In this document: in pieces, positions 1 through 6,802 of the stretch | Layout of the letters: every line of letters starts with the position of its first letter | Numbering within the stretch: position 1 is the stretch's first letter | DNA from: Treponema sp. UBA4307 | Lineage (GTDB): Bacteria > Spirochaetota > Spirochaetia > Treponematales > Treponemataceae | DNA length: 24,469 bases | Direction of reading: 5' to 3' | NCBI GenBank assembly: GCA_002394685.1 | Contig: DGUP01000001.1 | Coordinates: 1-24,469 of the forward strand | Position numbers and translations under genes: made by a program | Notes under the pieces: model-generated | The model's database searches: none | Seen by the model: only the letters and a program-made list of their open reading frames with translations | Told to the model about the DNA's origin: nothing

Positions 1-653
1 TTGCAATGAATCCTCCTTATGGTGGGGTAACGACAGCTGCAGAACTTACTAATTTTCCTGCACAATTCAAGACAAGTGAAACCGCAGTTTTGTTTATTGC
101 CTATATTACAAAACGACTTAAACAGAATGGACGTGCCGGTGTAATTATTCCAGATGGATTCCTTTTTGGAAATGACGGCGCAAGTATAGAAGTTAAAAGA
201 GTGCTTCTTGAAGAAATGAATCTTCATACAATTATCCGTTTACCTTCAAGCGTATTTGCTCCATACACAAGTATTACTACAAACATCCTCTTCTTTGATA
301 ACAAAAAGCCGACTGAAGATCTTTGGATTTACCGCATGGATATGCCGGAAGATTTAAAGCACTTCTCAAAGACAAAGCCAATTACCGATGAACACATGGA
401 AATTGTAAAGGCCTGGTGGAACAACAGAATAGAAATTACCGAAGAAGGAAACGAAAAAGCCCGCTGCTTCAAAAAATCTGAAATTATTGCAAATGGCTAC
501 AATCTTGATCTTTGTAAATACCCAAAAGAGGAAGAAGAAATTCTTAGTATAAAAGATACTATCTTGAACTACAAAAAACACAGCGAAGCTGCTGATGAAA
601 AGATAAATGCAACACTTTCTAAAATTACTCAGATACTTGGAATTGAATTGTAG
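1..653 (+). CDS. hsdM: Type I restriction-modification DNA methyltransferase subunit M, 3' part (5' end outside window)
   Basis: This is the C-terminal part of an N6-adenine methyltransferase subunit of a type I R-M system. The reading frame is open from the left edge (codons start at base 3), so the gene begins outside the window. The visible protein opens with the catalytic motif IV (NPPYGG). It continues with the TSETA..FI..I...LK..GRAGVIIPDG.LFG block and the IIRLPSSVFAPYTSI..NILFF block, both typical of HsdM. About 217 residues are visible, including the C-terminal part that contacts HsdS. It ends in TAG. hsdS follows after one inserted ORF, which supports assignment to a type I system. 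HsdM modifies the host recognition sequence and, with HsdS and HsdR, forms the restriction complex. hsdR is not visible. The SAM-binding motif I would lie outside the window. Family assignment is secure; whether the whole gene is intact cannot be seen. Confidence 0.93.
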   Translation, partial: AMNPPYGGVTTAAELTNFPAQFKTSETAVLFIAYITKRLKQNGRAGVIIPDGFLFGNDGASIEVKRVLLEEMNLHTIIRLPSSVFAPYTSITTNILFFDNKKPTEDLWIYRMDMPEDLKHFSKTKPITDEHMEIVKAWWNNRIEITEEGNEKARCFKKSEIIANGYNLDLCKYPKEEEEILSIKDTILNYKKHSEAADEKINATLSKITQILGIEL

Positions 654-696
654 CTTTGTAACCAACCCCAGTTTTTTAGTACAAGGTTAATAAAAT

Positions 697-725
697 ATGT
701 ACCAAAAATGCAAAAGTTGGTACAT
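697..725. promoter_or_regulatory. Perfect 9-bp inverted repeat upstream of the LPD-like ORF (operator candidate)
   Basis: The arms atgtaccaa (697-705) and ttggtacat (717-725) are perfect reverse complements separated by 11 nt. They lie in the 129-nt gap between hsdM and the next ORF. That gap is unusually long for a type I operon, so a separate control point for the small ORF is plausible. Arm length and spacing suit a dimeric regulator site or an RNA hairpin. No cognate regulator is visible. Confidence 0.4.
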
Positions 726-737
726 AAAGAAGGGCTG

Positions 738-762
738 AACTTGTGCATTTTTTGCACGAGTT
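738..762 (+). other. Hairpin before the LPD-like ORF
   Basis: The segment 740-747 (cttgtgca) pairs with 753-760 (tgcacgag) with one G-T wobble, extended by A-T pairs to 738/762. The loop is five T. It could attenuate read-through from hsdM, but no strong T-tract follows, so it is not a convincing terminator. The Shine-Dalgarno caggag (769-774) for the next gene follows. Confidence 0.35.
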
Positions 763-782
763 TCAAAACAGGAGCAAGTTAA

Positions 783-1313
783 ATGAAAACTGGATATGCA
801 GCCAGAAAACGAGAAGAATTATTAAAAAAACTTAAAACCACTTTTGGCAAAATTACAAATATAAGTACTGGAATAGAAGCAAATTTCTCAAAGAAATCCC
901 TTGATAAAATGACAAGTGCAAAAGCTCTTGAAAAATCAAAAGCAAATGGTTTTACTCTAGATGAGCATTTTGAGCTTGCCGAAAAAATAAAACCATTGTA
1001 CGAAAGTGCAATCCTTATAACTTTACATGGAAATTTAAAAAATCCAGACGATCCGAATGTAATTTCAATAAAGCGGTTTGTTTCTGCTGCAATTTTGAAA
1101 AGTGGAAAAAAAGCCGATGTACTGATTACTGTAAAAGAATCAATAGCTAACGGACACAAAATATATTCAATAGAACTTGATGAAATAAATAAAGCCTCAG
1201 AAAGATTCCGAGGCTTGAGTGACGCGGCTGAAACAGCGAACAGGGCAACTAAGACACCTCACGTCGATAATTCAATTATAGCAGATATTGCTGAAAAGTC
1301 AAGCGAGGCATAA
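783..1313 (+). CDS. Small protein resembling a phage polyvalent-protein associated domain (LPD/PBECR-like), inserted in the type I R-M operon
   Basis: A 176-residue protein with Shine-Dalgarno caggag 8 nt before ATG. The N-terminus is basic (KTGYAARKREELLKKL). A central block reads KSKANGFTLDEHF...I..LYE.A.L, followed by a ..P..ISIKRFVS segment and a strand-rich ITVKES..NGHKIYSIEL block. The tail (RFRGLSDAAETANRATKTP..) is low in complexity. From memory, this order matches a domain at the ends of large phage and conjugative 'polyvalent' proteins (the LPD and PBECR sets described by Iyer and colleagues). The exact Pfam family is uncertain. Such domains accompany or are toxin-like nucleases of the barnase/EndoU/RelE type, but no catalytic set is proven here. 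It sits between hsdM and hsdS, 5 nt before hsdS, with its own 5' inverted repeat, so it looks like an acquired accessory gene. Possible roles are effector, R-M inhibitor or passenger. Confidence 0.6.
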   Translation: MKTGYAARKREELLKKLKTTFGKITNISTGIEANFSKKSLDKMTSAKALEKSKANGFTLDEHFELAEKIKPLYESAILITLHGNLKNPDDPNVISIKRFVSAAILKSGKKADVLITVKESIANGHKIYSIELDEINKASERFRGLSDAAETANRATKTPHVDNSIIADIAEKSSEA

Positions 1314-1318
1314 GTAGT

Positions 1319-2881
1319 ATGGCACAGATTAAGAAAGATACAAGTTTAAGAAAAGCCATTCTCCAGGCAGCAATTACAGGACAGTTGATTAATAATGTTG
1401 AAGGGGAAAGCCTTCCCCTCGCTCCAGCCAGTAAACTGTCTTCCGCTACCCCTTCTGCGGGGGCATCCCCCGCAACGCCCCCAGAAACCGGCAAACAGCT
1501 TTTAGACAGAATTATTGAAGAACGCAATAACAAATTACTTGCTGAATGGGAAGAAGCAAAAAAGACGAACCCAAAAGCAAAGAAGCCTACACCTGTAGTT
1601 GCAAGTGAAATTGATGAAGAGGAAATTCCTTTTGATATTCCAGAGAACTGGTGCTGGTGTAGATTAGGAGATTTGATAAATATATCTTCAGGAGATATGC
1701 TTACTTCTACAGCTATGAAAAATGGTTCAGTGCCAGTTTATGGTGGAAACGGGATAACTGGTTATCATAATGTTGCAAATGTCCATGAAGAAACAATAGT
1801 TATTGGTCGAGTTGGTTTTTATTGTGGTAGTGTACATCTAACAGCGAGAGAAGCTTGGGTAACTGATAATGCTTTTATAACTACTTATTCAAAAACCTTT
1901 TTAAATCGAGAATTCTTAATTACTGCTTTAAGGCATCTTGACCTAGGAAAACAACAAAATAAAACTGCACAACCTGTTGTCTCGGGTAAAAAAATTTATC
2001 CTATGCTTTTTCCTCTCCCTCCGCTTGCCGTTCAAAAAGCCATAGTTGCAAAACTTGAACAGGTGCTGCCATTAGTAGACGCTTACGAAAATGCTCTTCT
2101 CCAGAAAGAAGAATTAAAAAACTCACTTCCAGACAAAGTAAAAAAAGCCATTTTGCAAGAAGCAATTACCGGGCAATTAACAGAAGCCTGGCGAAAATCC
2201 GCAACCATAAAAGAAAGTGGAAAACAACTTTTAGACCGAATTATAGAAGAACGCAACGCAAAAGCCCTTGCCGAATGGGAAGAATCTTTGAAGAAAAATT
2301 CAAAAGCTAAGAAGCCTGTACCTGTTGTTGCAAGTGAGATTGAAGACGAGGAGATTCCGTTTGAAGTGCCGGAGAGCTGGTGTTGGTGTAGGTTAGGGGA
2401 TATTTGTACTAAACTTGTGGATGGCGATCATAATCCTCCTGCAGGATTGACAACAAAAACAGAATATATTATGGCTTCTTCGCAAAATATAAATGACGAC
2501 TCGTTGGTTGACTTAGAAAAAGTAAGATATCTTTCTAAAGAAGTTTTTGAAGTTGAAAATGAAAGAACAGAGGCCAAAAAAGGAGATATTTTCTTTACTT
2601 CTGTTGGAACGCTTGGTAGAAGTTGTGTATATGATGGTTCAAAAAATATTTGTTTTCAACGAAGTGTTACCGTCATAAAAACCGAGATTTATAACAAGTT
2701 TCTAAAATATTGTTTGGATGCACCATTCATTCAATATTTCATTATTGATAATGCAACTGGAACTGCTCAAAAAGGTTTTTACCTTAACCAATTAGCAAAG
2801 CTTATTATTCCATTACCACCTATGGAAGAGCAAGATGAAATAGTAAAAAAAGTGGAAGAATTACTTCCGTTATGTAAATAA
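1319..2881 (+). CDS. hsdS: Type I restriction-modification specificity subunit S
   Basis: HsdS (520 aa) carries two target-recognition domains that read the two halves of a bipartite DNA site for the HsdM/HsdR complex. The protein is two tandem half-repeats. Each has an AITGQL helix, a GKQLLDRIIEERN helix, a PVVASEI..EEIPF linker and a W.WCRLGD(L/I) entry to its TRD. The TRDs span roughly residues 115-240 and 355-510. TRD1 ends in PLPPLAVQKAIV and TRD2 in PLPPMEEQDEIV, the usual start of the conserved helices. The second helix stops early (EELLPLCK), and the N-terminal AITGQL segment may complete it by circular permutation. The gene starts 5 nt after the preceding ORF with only a weak Shine-Dalgarno, suggesting translational coupling. 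The first linker has 34 residues against 13 in the second half, because of a GC-rich palindromic insert. Assignment is secure; the recognition sequence cannot be read. Confidence 0.95.
   Translation: MAQIKKDTSLRKAILQAAITGQLINNVEGESLPLAPASKLSSATPSAGASPATPPETGKQLLDRIIEERNNKLLAEWEEAKKTNPKAKKPTPVVASEIDEEEIPFDIPENWCWCRLGDLINISSGDMLTSTAMKNGSVPVYGGNGITGYHNVANVHEETIVIGRVGFYCGSVHLTAREAWVTDNAFITTYSKTFLNREFLITALRHLDLGKQQNKTAQPVVSGKKIYPMLFPLPPLAVQKAIVAKLEQVLPLVDAYENALLQKEELKNSLPDKVKKAILQEAITGQLTEAWRKSATIKESGKQLLDRIIEERNAKALAEWEESLKKNSKAKKPVPVVASEIEDEEIPFEVPESWCWCRLGDICTKLVDGDHNPPAGLTTKTEYIMASSQNINDDSLVDLEKVRYLSKEVFEVENERTEAKKGDIFFTSVGTLGRSCVYDGSKNICFQRSVTVIKTEIYNKFLKYCLDAPFIQYFIIDNATGTAQKGFYLNQLAKLIIPLPPMEEQDEIVKKVEELLPLCK
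1402..1484 (+). repeat. GC-rich double-palindrome element inserted in frame in hsdS
   Basis: Two hairpins lie in an otherwise AT-rich gene: aggggaa (1402-1408)/ttcccct (1413-1419), and the perfect 8-bp stem tgcggggg (1456-1463)/cccccgca (1467-1474) with loop cat. The segment encodes about 28 residues rich in Pro, Ala and Ser (residues ~29-56). The equivalent linker in the second half of HsdS lacks it. This looks like a dispersed palindromic element carried in frame within a gene, analogous to Rickettsia palindromic elements. Other genomic copies cannot be checked here. Confidence 0.6.
1490..1672 (+). repeat. hsdS internal direct repeat, copy 1
   Basis: This 183-nt segment encodes GKQLLDRIIEERN through W.WCRLGD and matches 2219-2401, which has the same length, at most positions. 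It forms the conserved spacer before TRD1. The pair provides homology for recombination that could exchange or delete TRDs. Confidence 0.85.
2219..2401 (+). repeat. hsdS internal direct repeat, copy 2
   Basis: This is the second copy of the 183-nt conserved-spacer repeat, located before TRD2, with the same frame and length as 1490-1672. Differences are mostly synonymous or conservative (for example EEEIPFDIPENW versus EEIPFEVPESW), so the two halves were duplicated long ago or are under constraint. Confidence 0.85.
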
Positions 2882-2900
2882 TTAAAAAAAGAGGAAATGT

Positions 2901-3629
2901 ATGGCAAATTATGATTTTGCTGATTTATCGCCATTTGATTTCGAACAACTGGCTGCAGAAATAGCGAGTAAAAATTATTCTAGAAAATTTGAAGGTTTTA
3001 CATCTGGTAGAGATGGTGGAATAGATATCCGTAGTACCACAAATACTGATATCTATATTGGTCAATGCAAGCATTATCTGAAATCATCTTTCTCATCTTT
3101 AAGGACAGCTCTTAAAAAGGAAATTGATAAGGCAAAAAAATTAAATCCTACTAAATATATAGTTTTTACCTCACAAGCTCTCACACCTGGAAATAAGGAT
3201 ACTCTTGCTTCAGATTTATCGAAATTAAATTTGATTTCAGAAGATATATGGGATAAAACCCAAATAAATAATTATCTTACAGAGAATCCAGAAATTGAAA
3301 AGCATCATCTTAAACTATTTCTTAATTCTACAACTGTATTAGATCACATTGTCCATAAAGAACAATATGAACGTTCTAATTTGTATCTTGAAGATATAAT
3401 AAGAAAAAGTAAAATGTGGGTTCCAAATTCTCAATTTGATAAAGCACTAAAACATATAGAAGAAAACAATTTTTGTCTTATTTCTGGAGTTCCAGGAATT
3501 GGAAAAACAACAATGGCAGAATTATTATGCTTATATTATATAAAAAATGATTATCATTTTATAAAGATGAATTCATTAAAAGATTTTTTTTCTATCCGAG
3601 ATATTCATGACAAGCAAGTCTTTTTTTAG
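2901..3629 (+). CDS. N-terminal fragment: Mrr-like nuclease domain plus P-loop (242 aa)
   Basis: If translation stops at the amber codon, this product keeps the complete nuclease core (Glu15, Asp42, Gln55-x-Lys57) and the Walker A loop. It loses Walker B and everything after it, so it could not hydrolyse ATP as a STAND switch. A free Mrr-like domain without its regulatory part might be inactive or toxic. The fragment is flanked by a good Shine-Dalgarno and a plausible start (MANYDFADLSPFDFEQL). Confidence 0.55.
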   Translation: MANYDFADLSPFDFEQLAAEIASKNYSRKFEGFTSGRDGGIDIRSTTNTDIYIGQCKHYLKSSFSSLRTALKKEIDKAKKLNPTKYIVFTSQALTPGNKDTLASDLSKLNLISEDIWDKTQINNYLTENPEIEKHHLKLFLNSTTVLDHIVHKEQYERSNLYLEDIIRKSKMWVPNSQFDKALKHIEENNFCLISGVPGIGKTTMAELLCLYYIKNDYHFIKMNSLKDFFSIRDIHDKQVFF

Positions 3630-3719
3630 GATGATTTTCTCGGTGATACAAATTTTTCGAACAACACTGATTTTGATGATTTAAAACTAATTGTTGATTC
3701 GTTAGACCAAAATCATAAA

Positions 3720-5093
3720 ATGGTATTTACTACTCGAGAGTATATTTTTAATCAGGCTGTAATTAGTAATGAAAAATTCAAAAATTTGAATTTAGATAAA
3801 TCTATTCTTGAATTGAAAAATTATTCTTTATTTCAAAAAGCTCAGATTTTATATAATCACTTATTTTATAATAAAATTAATAAAACTTATTGCGATTATC
3901 TATTAACTAATCGAAGATATCTTAAAATTATTGAACATCAAAACTATTCTCCAAGAATTATTGAAAAAAACTGTATTGATATTTACAAATTAAAAAACTT
4001 AAATGATGAAGATTTTTATAAAGCAATTCTTAAAAATCTGAATAATCCTAAAAAAATATGGGATTATGCTTTTAATAATGCTTGTGACAATAAAAGCCGA
4101 TGTATTCTTCTTACACTACTATTGCTTGGAGGAGATATTGAATATAATGTCTTAAAATGTTTTTCTTATCAATTACTAAAGAATGAATTAACTGAAATCG
4201 ATTTTGATATTGAATTCAAGAAAAGAATTGGTGAACTGGAAAACTCCTTCATAAAAATATTTATTATTGATGGAAAAAATTACATATTATTCCAAAATCC
4301 ATCAGTAAAAGATTATTTAGAAGATTTTATTAAGACATCATCTATTAAGAAGACTTTTTATACTCTCGAAAAACTTTATTGGGATCAAGATGAGTATATA
4401 TCACAAGACTTTTCATTTGAGCAAAAACAAAAGTATTTTAATTTTCTTTGTGAAAACCTCTCTCTTGAATTATTACCAAAATCGTATAATTATTCATCTA
4501 ATTATGTTTTTGAATTTAAAATAAACAAATTAAGTATATTATTTAATGAACTTAATAAACCAAAATTGTCATCAGATTTTTGTAAGATTTTTATCGATGA
4601 ACTCAATAATCAAAAAATTATTACTCAAAAAATGATAGATACTTTCCTTTGTTTTGAGTTTATAAAGATTGAAGATTCCGAATTGAAAAAGCTAAAAAAT
4701 ATATTTTTATTACAAGAAGATATTTGTGTCCTCTACAAATTGTTATTAGTAAATAATCAAAATATATTTATATCCTCTGAAGAAATCATTTCGAAATTTA
4801 ACTCACTTTTATCTACTAATAAAATACTTATATCTGACGATAGAATTCCTATTAATAGACTTGAAGAATATAGCAATGTAATAACTGAGTTTCAAAAAAT
4901 GGGGATACACTCTTTTGATTCTTTACTACCTGATATTAAACAATTAATTCAGGAAATAAATGATAAATATGCAGATGAATATTACGACGCCAAAAGGGAA
5001 GAAGAATTTTTGGATGAACAGTATGAAGCTGCACAGGAAGACGAATACTCTGAACTAGATCTTCTTTTTTCTAGTTATGATATAGAAGAGTAA
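3720..5093 (+). CDS. C-terminal fragment: rest of the nSTAND NTPase and helical C-terminus (457 aa)
   Basis: This open stretch begins in the same frame after the amber codon. It has no Shine-Dalgarno before the first ATG (3720), and its first residues (MVFTTREYIFNQA) are the interior of an NTPase domain, so it is unlikely to be a native start. It contains the nSTAND winged-helix region ending ILFQNPSVKDYLEDFI (~residues 190-205), followed by a helical Asn/Lys/Leu-rich region of unknown target and a strongly acidic tail (DEYYDAKREEEFLDEQYE..). The tail ends 3 nt before the next gene. Confidence 0.45.
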   Translation: MVFTTREYIFNQAVISNEKFKNLNLDKSILELKNYSLFQKAQILYNHLFYNKINKTYCDYLLTNRRYLKIIEHQNYSPRIIEKNCIDIYKLKNLNDEDFYKAILKNLNNPKKIWDYAFNNACDNKSRCILLTLLLLGGDIEYNVLKCFSYQLLKNELTEIDFDIEFKKRIGELENSFIKIFIIDGKNYILFQNPSVKDYLEDFIKTSSIKKTFYTLEKLYWDQDEYISQDFSFEQKQKYFNFLCENLSLELLPKSYNYSSNYVFEFKINKLSILFNELNKPKLSSDFCKIFIDELNNQKIITQKMIDTFLCFEFIKIEDSELKKLKNIFLLQEDICVLYKLLLVNNQNIFISSEEIISKFNSLLSTNKILISDDRIPINRLEEYSNVITEFQKMGIHSFDSLLPDIKQLIQEINDKYADEYYDAKREEEFLDEQYEAAQEDEYSELDLLFSSYDIEE

Positions 5094-5096
5094 TAT

Positions 5097-5680
5097 ATGC
5101 CCCACCGAGAACCACTAATTCAAACATTAGAACGTCTCGGTGGAATTGCCACATTTGGAACTTTGTATCAGGAAGTTTTTAAAATTACTGAATGTACCTG
5201 GAAAACTAAAACTCCTTTTGCCAGCATCCGCCAGAAATCTATAAAATCAAACCTGGTCTTTGGGCTTTGGAATCTCATCGTAAAGAACTGGAGTCAAACG
5301 GTATTTTTGAGCAGACAGAAAAGAACAAAGAATCTACAGAAGTAAAAAACTTTAATCATTCATATCACCAGGGACTGCTTCTTACTGTTGGAAATCTTCG
5401 TGGAAAGAATACCTTTGTTCCGAATCAGGAAAAAAAACGATTTGACGAAAGAACTCTTGGTCAGATTCGAACTCTGAATTCAATTCTAGAATATTCTTTT
5501 TCTGAAATTGTTCAGCGTAGTTCTACAATCGATGTAATCTGGTTCAATCAGCGTAACATGCCGGATTCTTTCTTTGAAGTTGAACATTCCACTTTGGCAT
5601 ATAGGGGGGCGCGTCTGTGTCACATAAAATTTCAAAAAAACTCTAAACAAAAGCTGCTTTTTCCTGTATGTACTATTTGA
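5097..5680 (+). pseudogene. HARE-like HTH protein with putative nuclease domain, frameshifted and 3'-truncated
   Basis: The N-terminus (PLIQTLERLGGIATFGTLYQE..WKTKTPFASIR) resembles a HARE-type winged helix found with restriction enzymes. The frame then breaks. Restoring one G near 5234 gives SIRQEIYKIKPGLWALESHRKEL, a smooth continuation that runs from there in the other frame. The C-terminal domain (YHQGLL..VGNLRG..TFVPNQEKK, then TIDVIWFNQRNMPDSFFEVEHST) resembles a conserved protein often seen beside R-M genes. The IDVIWF...FEVE pattern recalls a PD-(D/E)xK core with Glu replacing Lys, but that is inference. After EVEHST (about 5595) the homology ends, and the last ~28 codons come from an unrelated duplicated leader sequence. 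The gene starts 3 nt after the nuclease-STAND gene, so it belonged to the same operon. It is almost certainly inactive. Confidence 0.65.
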
Positions 5681-5711
5681 TTACTTCGGGCGCAGACGCT
5701 CTCGCGTCTGT
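5611..5711. repeat. 8-bp direct repeats (gcgtctgt) bracketing a duplicated leader, with a 7-bp hairpin
   Basis: gcgtctgt occurs at 5611-5618 and again at 5704-5711. cagacgc (5693-5699) pairs with gcgtctg (5704-5710) across a four-base loop. Between the direct repeats lies the copied leader of the lipid-kinase gene. The arrangement looks like a small insertion with an 8-bp target duplication, or a microhomology-mediated rearrangement. It marks the right boundary of the truncated defence locus. Confidence 0.5.
5622..5685 (+). repeat. Copy of the lipid-kinase leader and first codons (copy 1)
   Basis: The stretch from ttcaaaaaa through tttttcctgtat (5631-5669) matches 6831-6868 with only an extra A. 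After a 12-nt gap relative to copy 2, atgtactattt also matches the start of the lipid-kinase gene (6880 onward). The copy then degenerates (MYYLITSG against MYYFIVNE). It is a truncated duplicate of the dgk 5' region placed against the broken HARE-like gene. Confidence 0.75.
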
Positions 5712-5801
5712 ATATTGCATGAAAAAATCAAATTGATTAAAATTCTTCTTTAGTAATTCAGAAACAGTCGCTAGCCCGTCTGTTTGAAAAGAGGAGTGGA
5801 T

Positions 5802-6794
5802 ATGAAAAAAAGATTAATCTGTTATTTTATTTCTTGTCTATTAAGTTTTAATCTGTTTGCAAATGATACTTATTTTTTTACCTCTGGTGGAAATCTTCGT
5901 CCCGCTGATGATGGAAATACCTCAATCCAGATGAACGAAGAAGTAATCCATATTGTCTGTGAACCAGATTATTATCAGGTTACTGTAGATTTCGAATTTA
6001 AGAATCCGGGAAAAGAAACAAGTCTTTCCGTTGGTTTTCCGTTCTTTGAAGCGGGAATAGGCGGTCATGGAAAAATATTTGACTTTGAATGCTGGACCAA
6101 CGGTCGTAAAGAAGACTACAAAGATATGCTTATTGACCGTTCATTTTCAAACAGTGACTTTGACAGCCCTAAACTTGTTAATGCTTATGTAAGACAGATT
6201 ACTTTTGCAGAAAAGTCGGTTACCAGAACAAAAGTTTCATATAAATCAGAATATGGACACGACGATAATTCGCGAATCATCAAATATCTCTACGGAACAG
6301 GTTCAAGCTGGGCAAATAAAATAGGAAAAATTACCGTGATTGTAGAAAATAATCTGCCACATGAATTCATTTCCCTTCAGTCAGAGTCCTGGAAGCGTAT
6401 TGCTGATAATAAGTGGCGGGCTGTTTTTTATAATACTGAGCCTTCCTATACAGACTGTTTTACCTTTAATGCACAGAGTATTTTTCATGATTACGGTCCA
6501 AAATCCTTTCCTGCATATTTTCCTTATACAACAAAAAAAGCCTCTGCTGAACAGATTTCATGCTATACAATTAATCAGCTTAGGCTTGTAAGAAATACAA
6601 TTTATGCTCTCCATGGCTATGATTTTCAATCTCCTGAGTTAAAGAATTTTTTTTCAGACTGGGGCCGTTATTGGAGTGAAGAATACAAGGTAAATCCAGA
6701 CTTTTCAGAAGATGATTTCAGCGAAATTGAAAAATATAATATTCAATTGTTTAAATCAGAAGAAACGCGCTTAGAATCAAAATTTGCCCGGTAA
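5802..6794 (+). CDS. Exported DUF4424-like protein of unknown function
   Basis: The start is ATG 5802, 5 nt after gaggag (5791-5796). An upstream TTG at 5784 is less likely. The product has 330 residues and opens with a signal peptide (basic MKKRL, hydrophobic ICYFISCLLSFNLF, cleavage near ANDTYF). The mature part begins with FTSGGNLRPADDGNTSIQM, then a strand pattern (IHIVCEPDYYQVTVDFEFKN, TSLSVGFPFFEAG) that resembles DUF4424-type periplasmic or surface proteins. It also has an RTKVSYKSEYG strand. No catalytic motif, lipobox or membrane anchor is seen, so a periplasmic or secreted location is inferred. It lies alone between the two copies of the lipid-kinase leader, so it may have been moved there in the rearrangement. 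A long inverted repeat follows the stop codon. DUF4424 is a memory-based match. Confidence 0.7.
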   Translation: MKKRLICYFISCLLSFNLFANDTYFFTSGGNLRPADDGNTSIQMNEEVIHIVCEPDYYQVTVDFEFKNPGKETSLSVGFPFFEAGIGGHGKIFDFECWTNGRKEDYKDMLIDRSFSNSDFDSPKLVNAYVRQITFAEKSVTRTKVSYKSEYGHDDNSRIIKYLYGTGSSWANKIGKITVIVENNLPHEFISLQSESWKRIADNKWRAVFYNTEPSYTDCFTFNAQSIFHDYGPKSFPAYFPYTTKKASAEQISCYTINQLRLVRNTIYALHGYDFQSPELKNFFSDWGRYWSEEYKVNPDFSEDDFSEIEKYNIQLFKSEETRLESKFAR

Positions 6795-6802
6795 GATTTA
6801 AC

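Larger units (their letters stand above)
2901..5093 (+). pseudogene. Mrr-type restriction endonuclease fused to nSTAND3-type NTPase, interrupted by an in-frame amber codon
   Basis: Bases 2901-5093 form one continuous reading frame of about 730 codons broken only by TAG at 3627-3629. Residues ~10-60 carry an Mrr/PD-(D/E)xK nuclease core: FEQLAAE, GRDGGIDI, then IYIGQCK (Asp42, Gln55, Lys57). A P-loop GVPGIGKTT follows at ~196-204. The amber codon lies inside Walker B, which reads VFF-stop-DDFLGD where relatives have an aromatic residue, and the next conserved block (KMVFTTREYIFNQA) follows in the same frame. No insertion or deletion is needed, so one substitution (e.g. TAT/TAC to TAG) explains the break. 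Proteins of this layout are thought to sense phage and then cleave DNA. Shine-Dalgarno gagg precedes ATG, 19 nt after hsdS. The gene is visibly more AT-rich than its flanks, a sign of transfer. It may be dead, or produced by rare suppression. Confidence 0.75.

Noticed and set aside
3627..3629. Genome-wide amber recoding as the explanation for the TAG in the nuclease-STAND gene
   Set aside because: TAG is the normal terminator of hsdM (651-653) and of the aldo/keto reductase gene (9488-9490), where the proteins end at the expected place.
5784..5801. TTG start for the DUF4424-like gene
   Set aside because: ATG 5802 follows gaggag at suitable spacing and gives a clean signal peptide.
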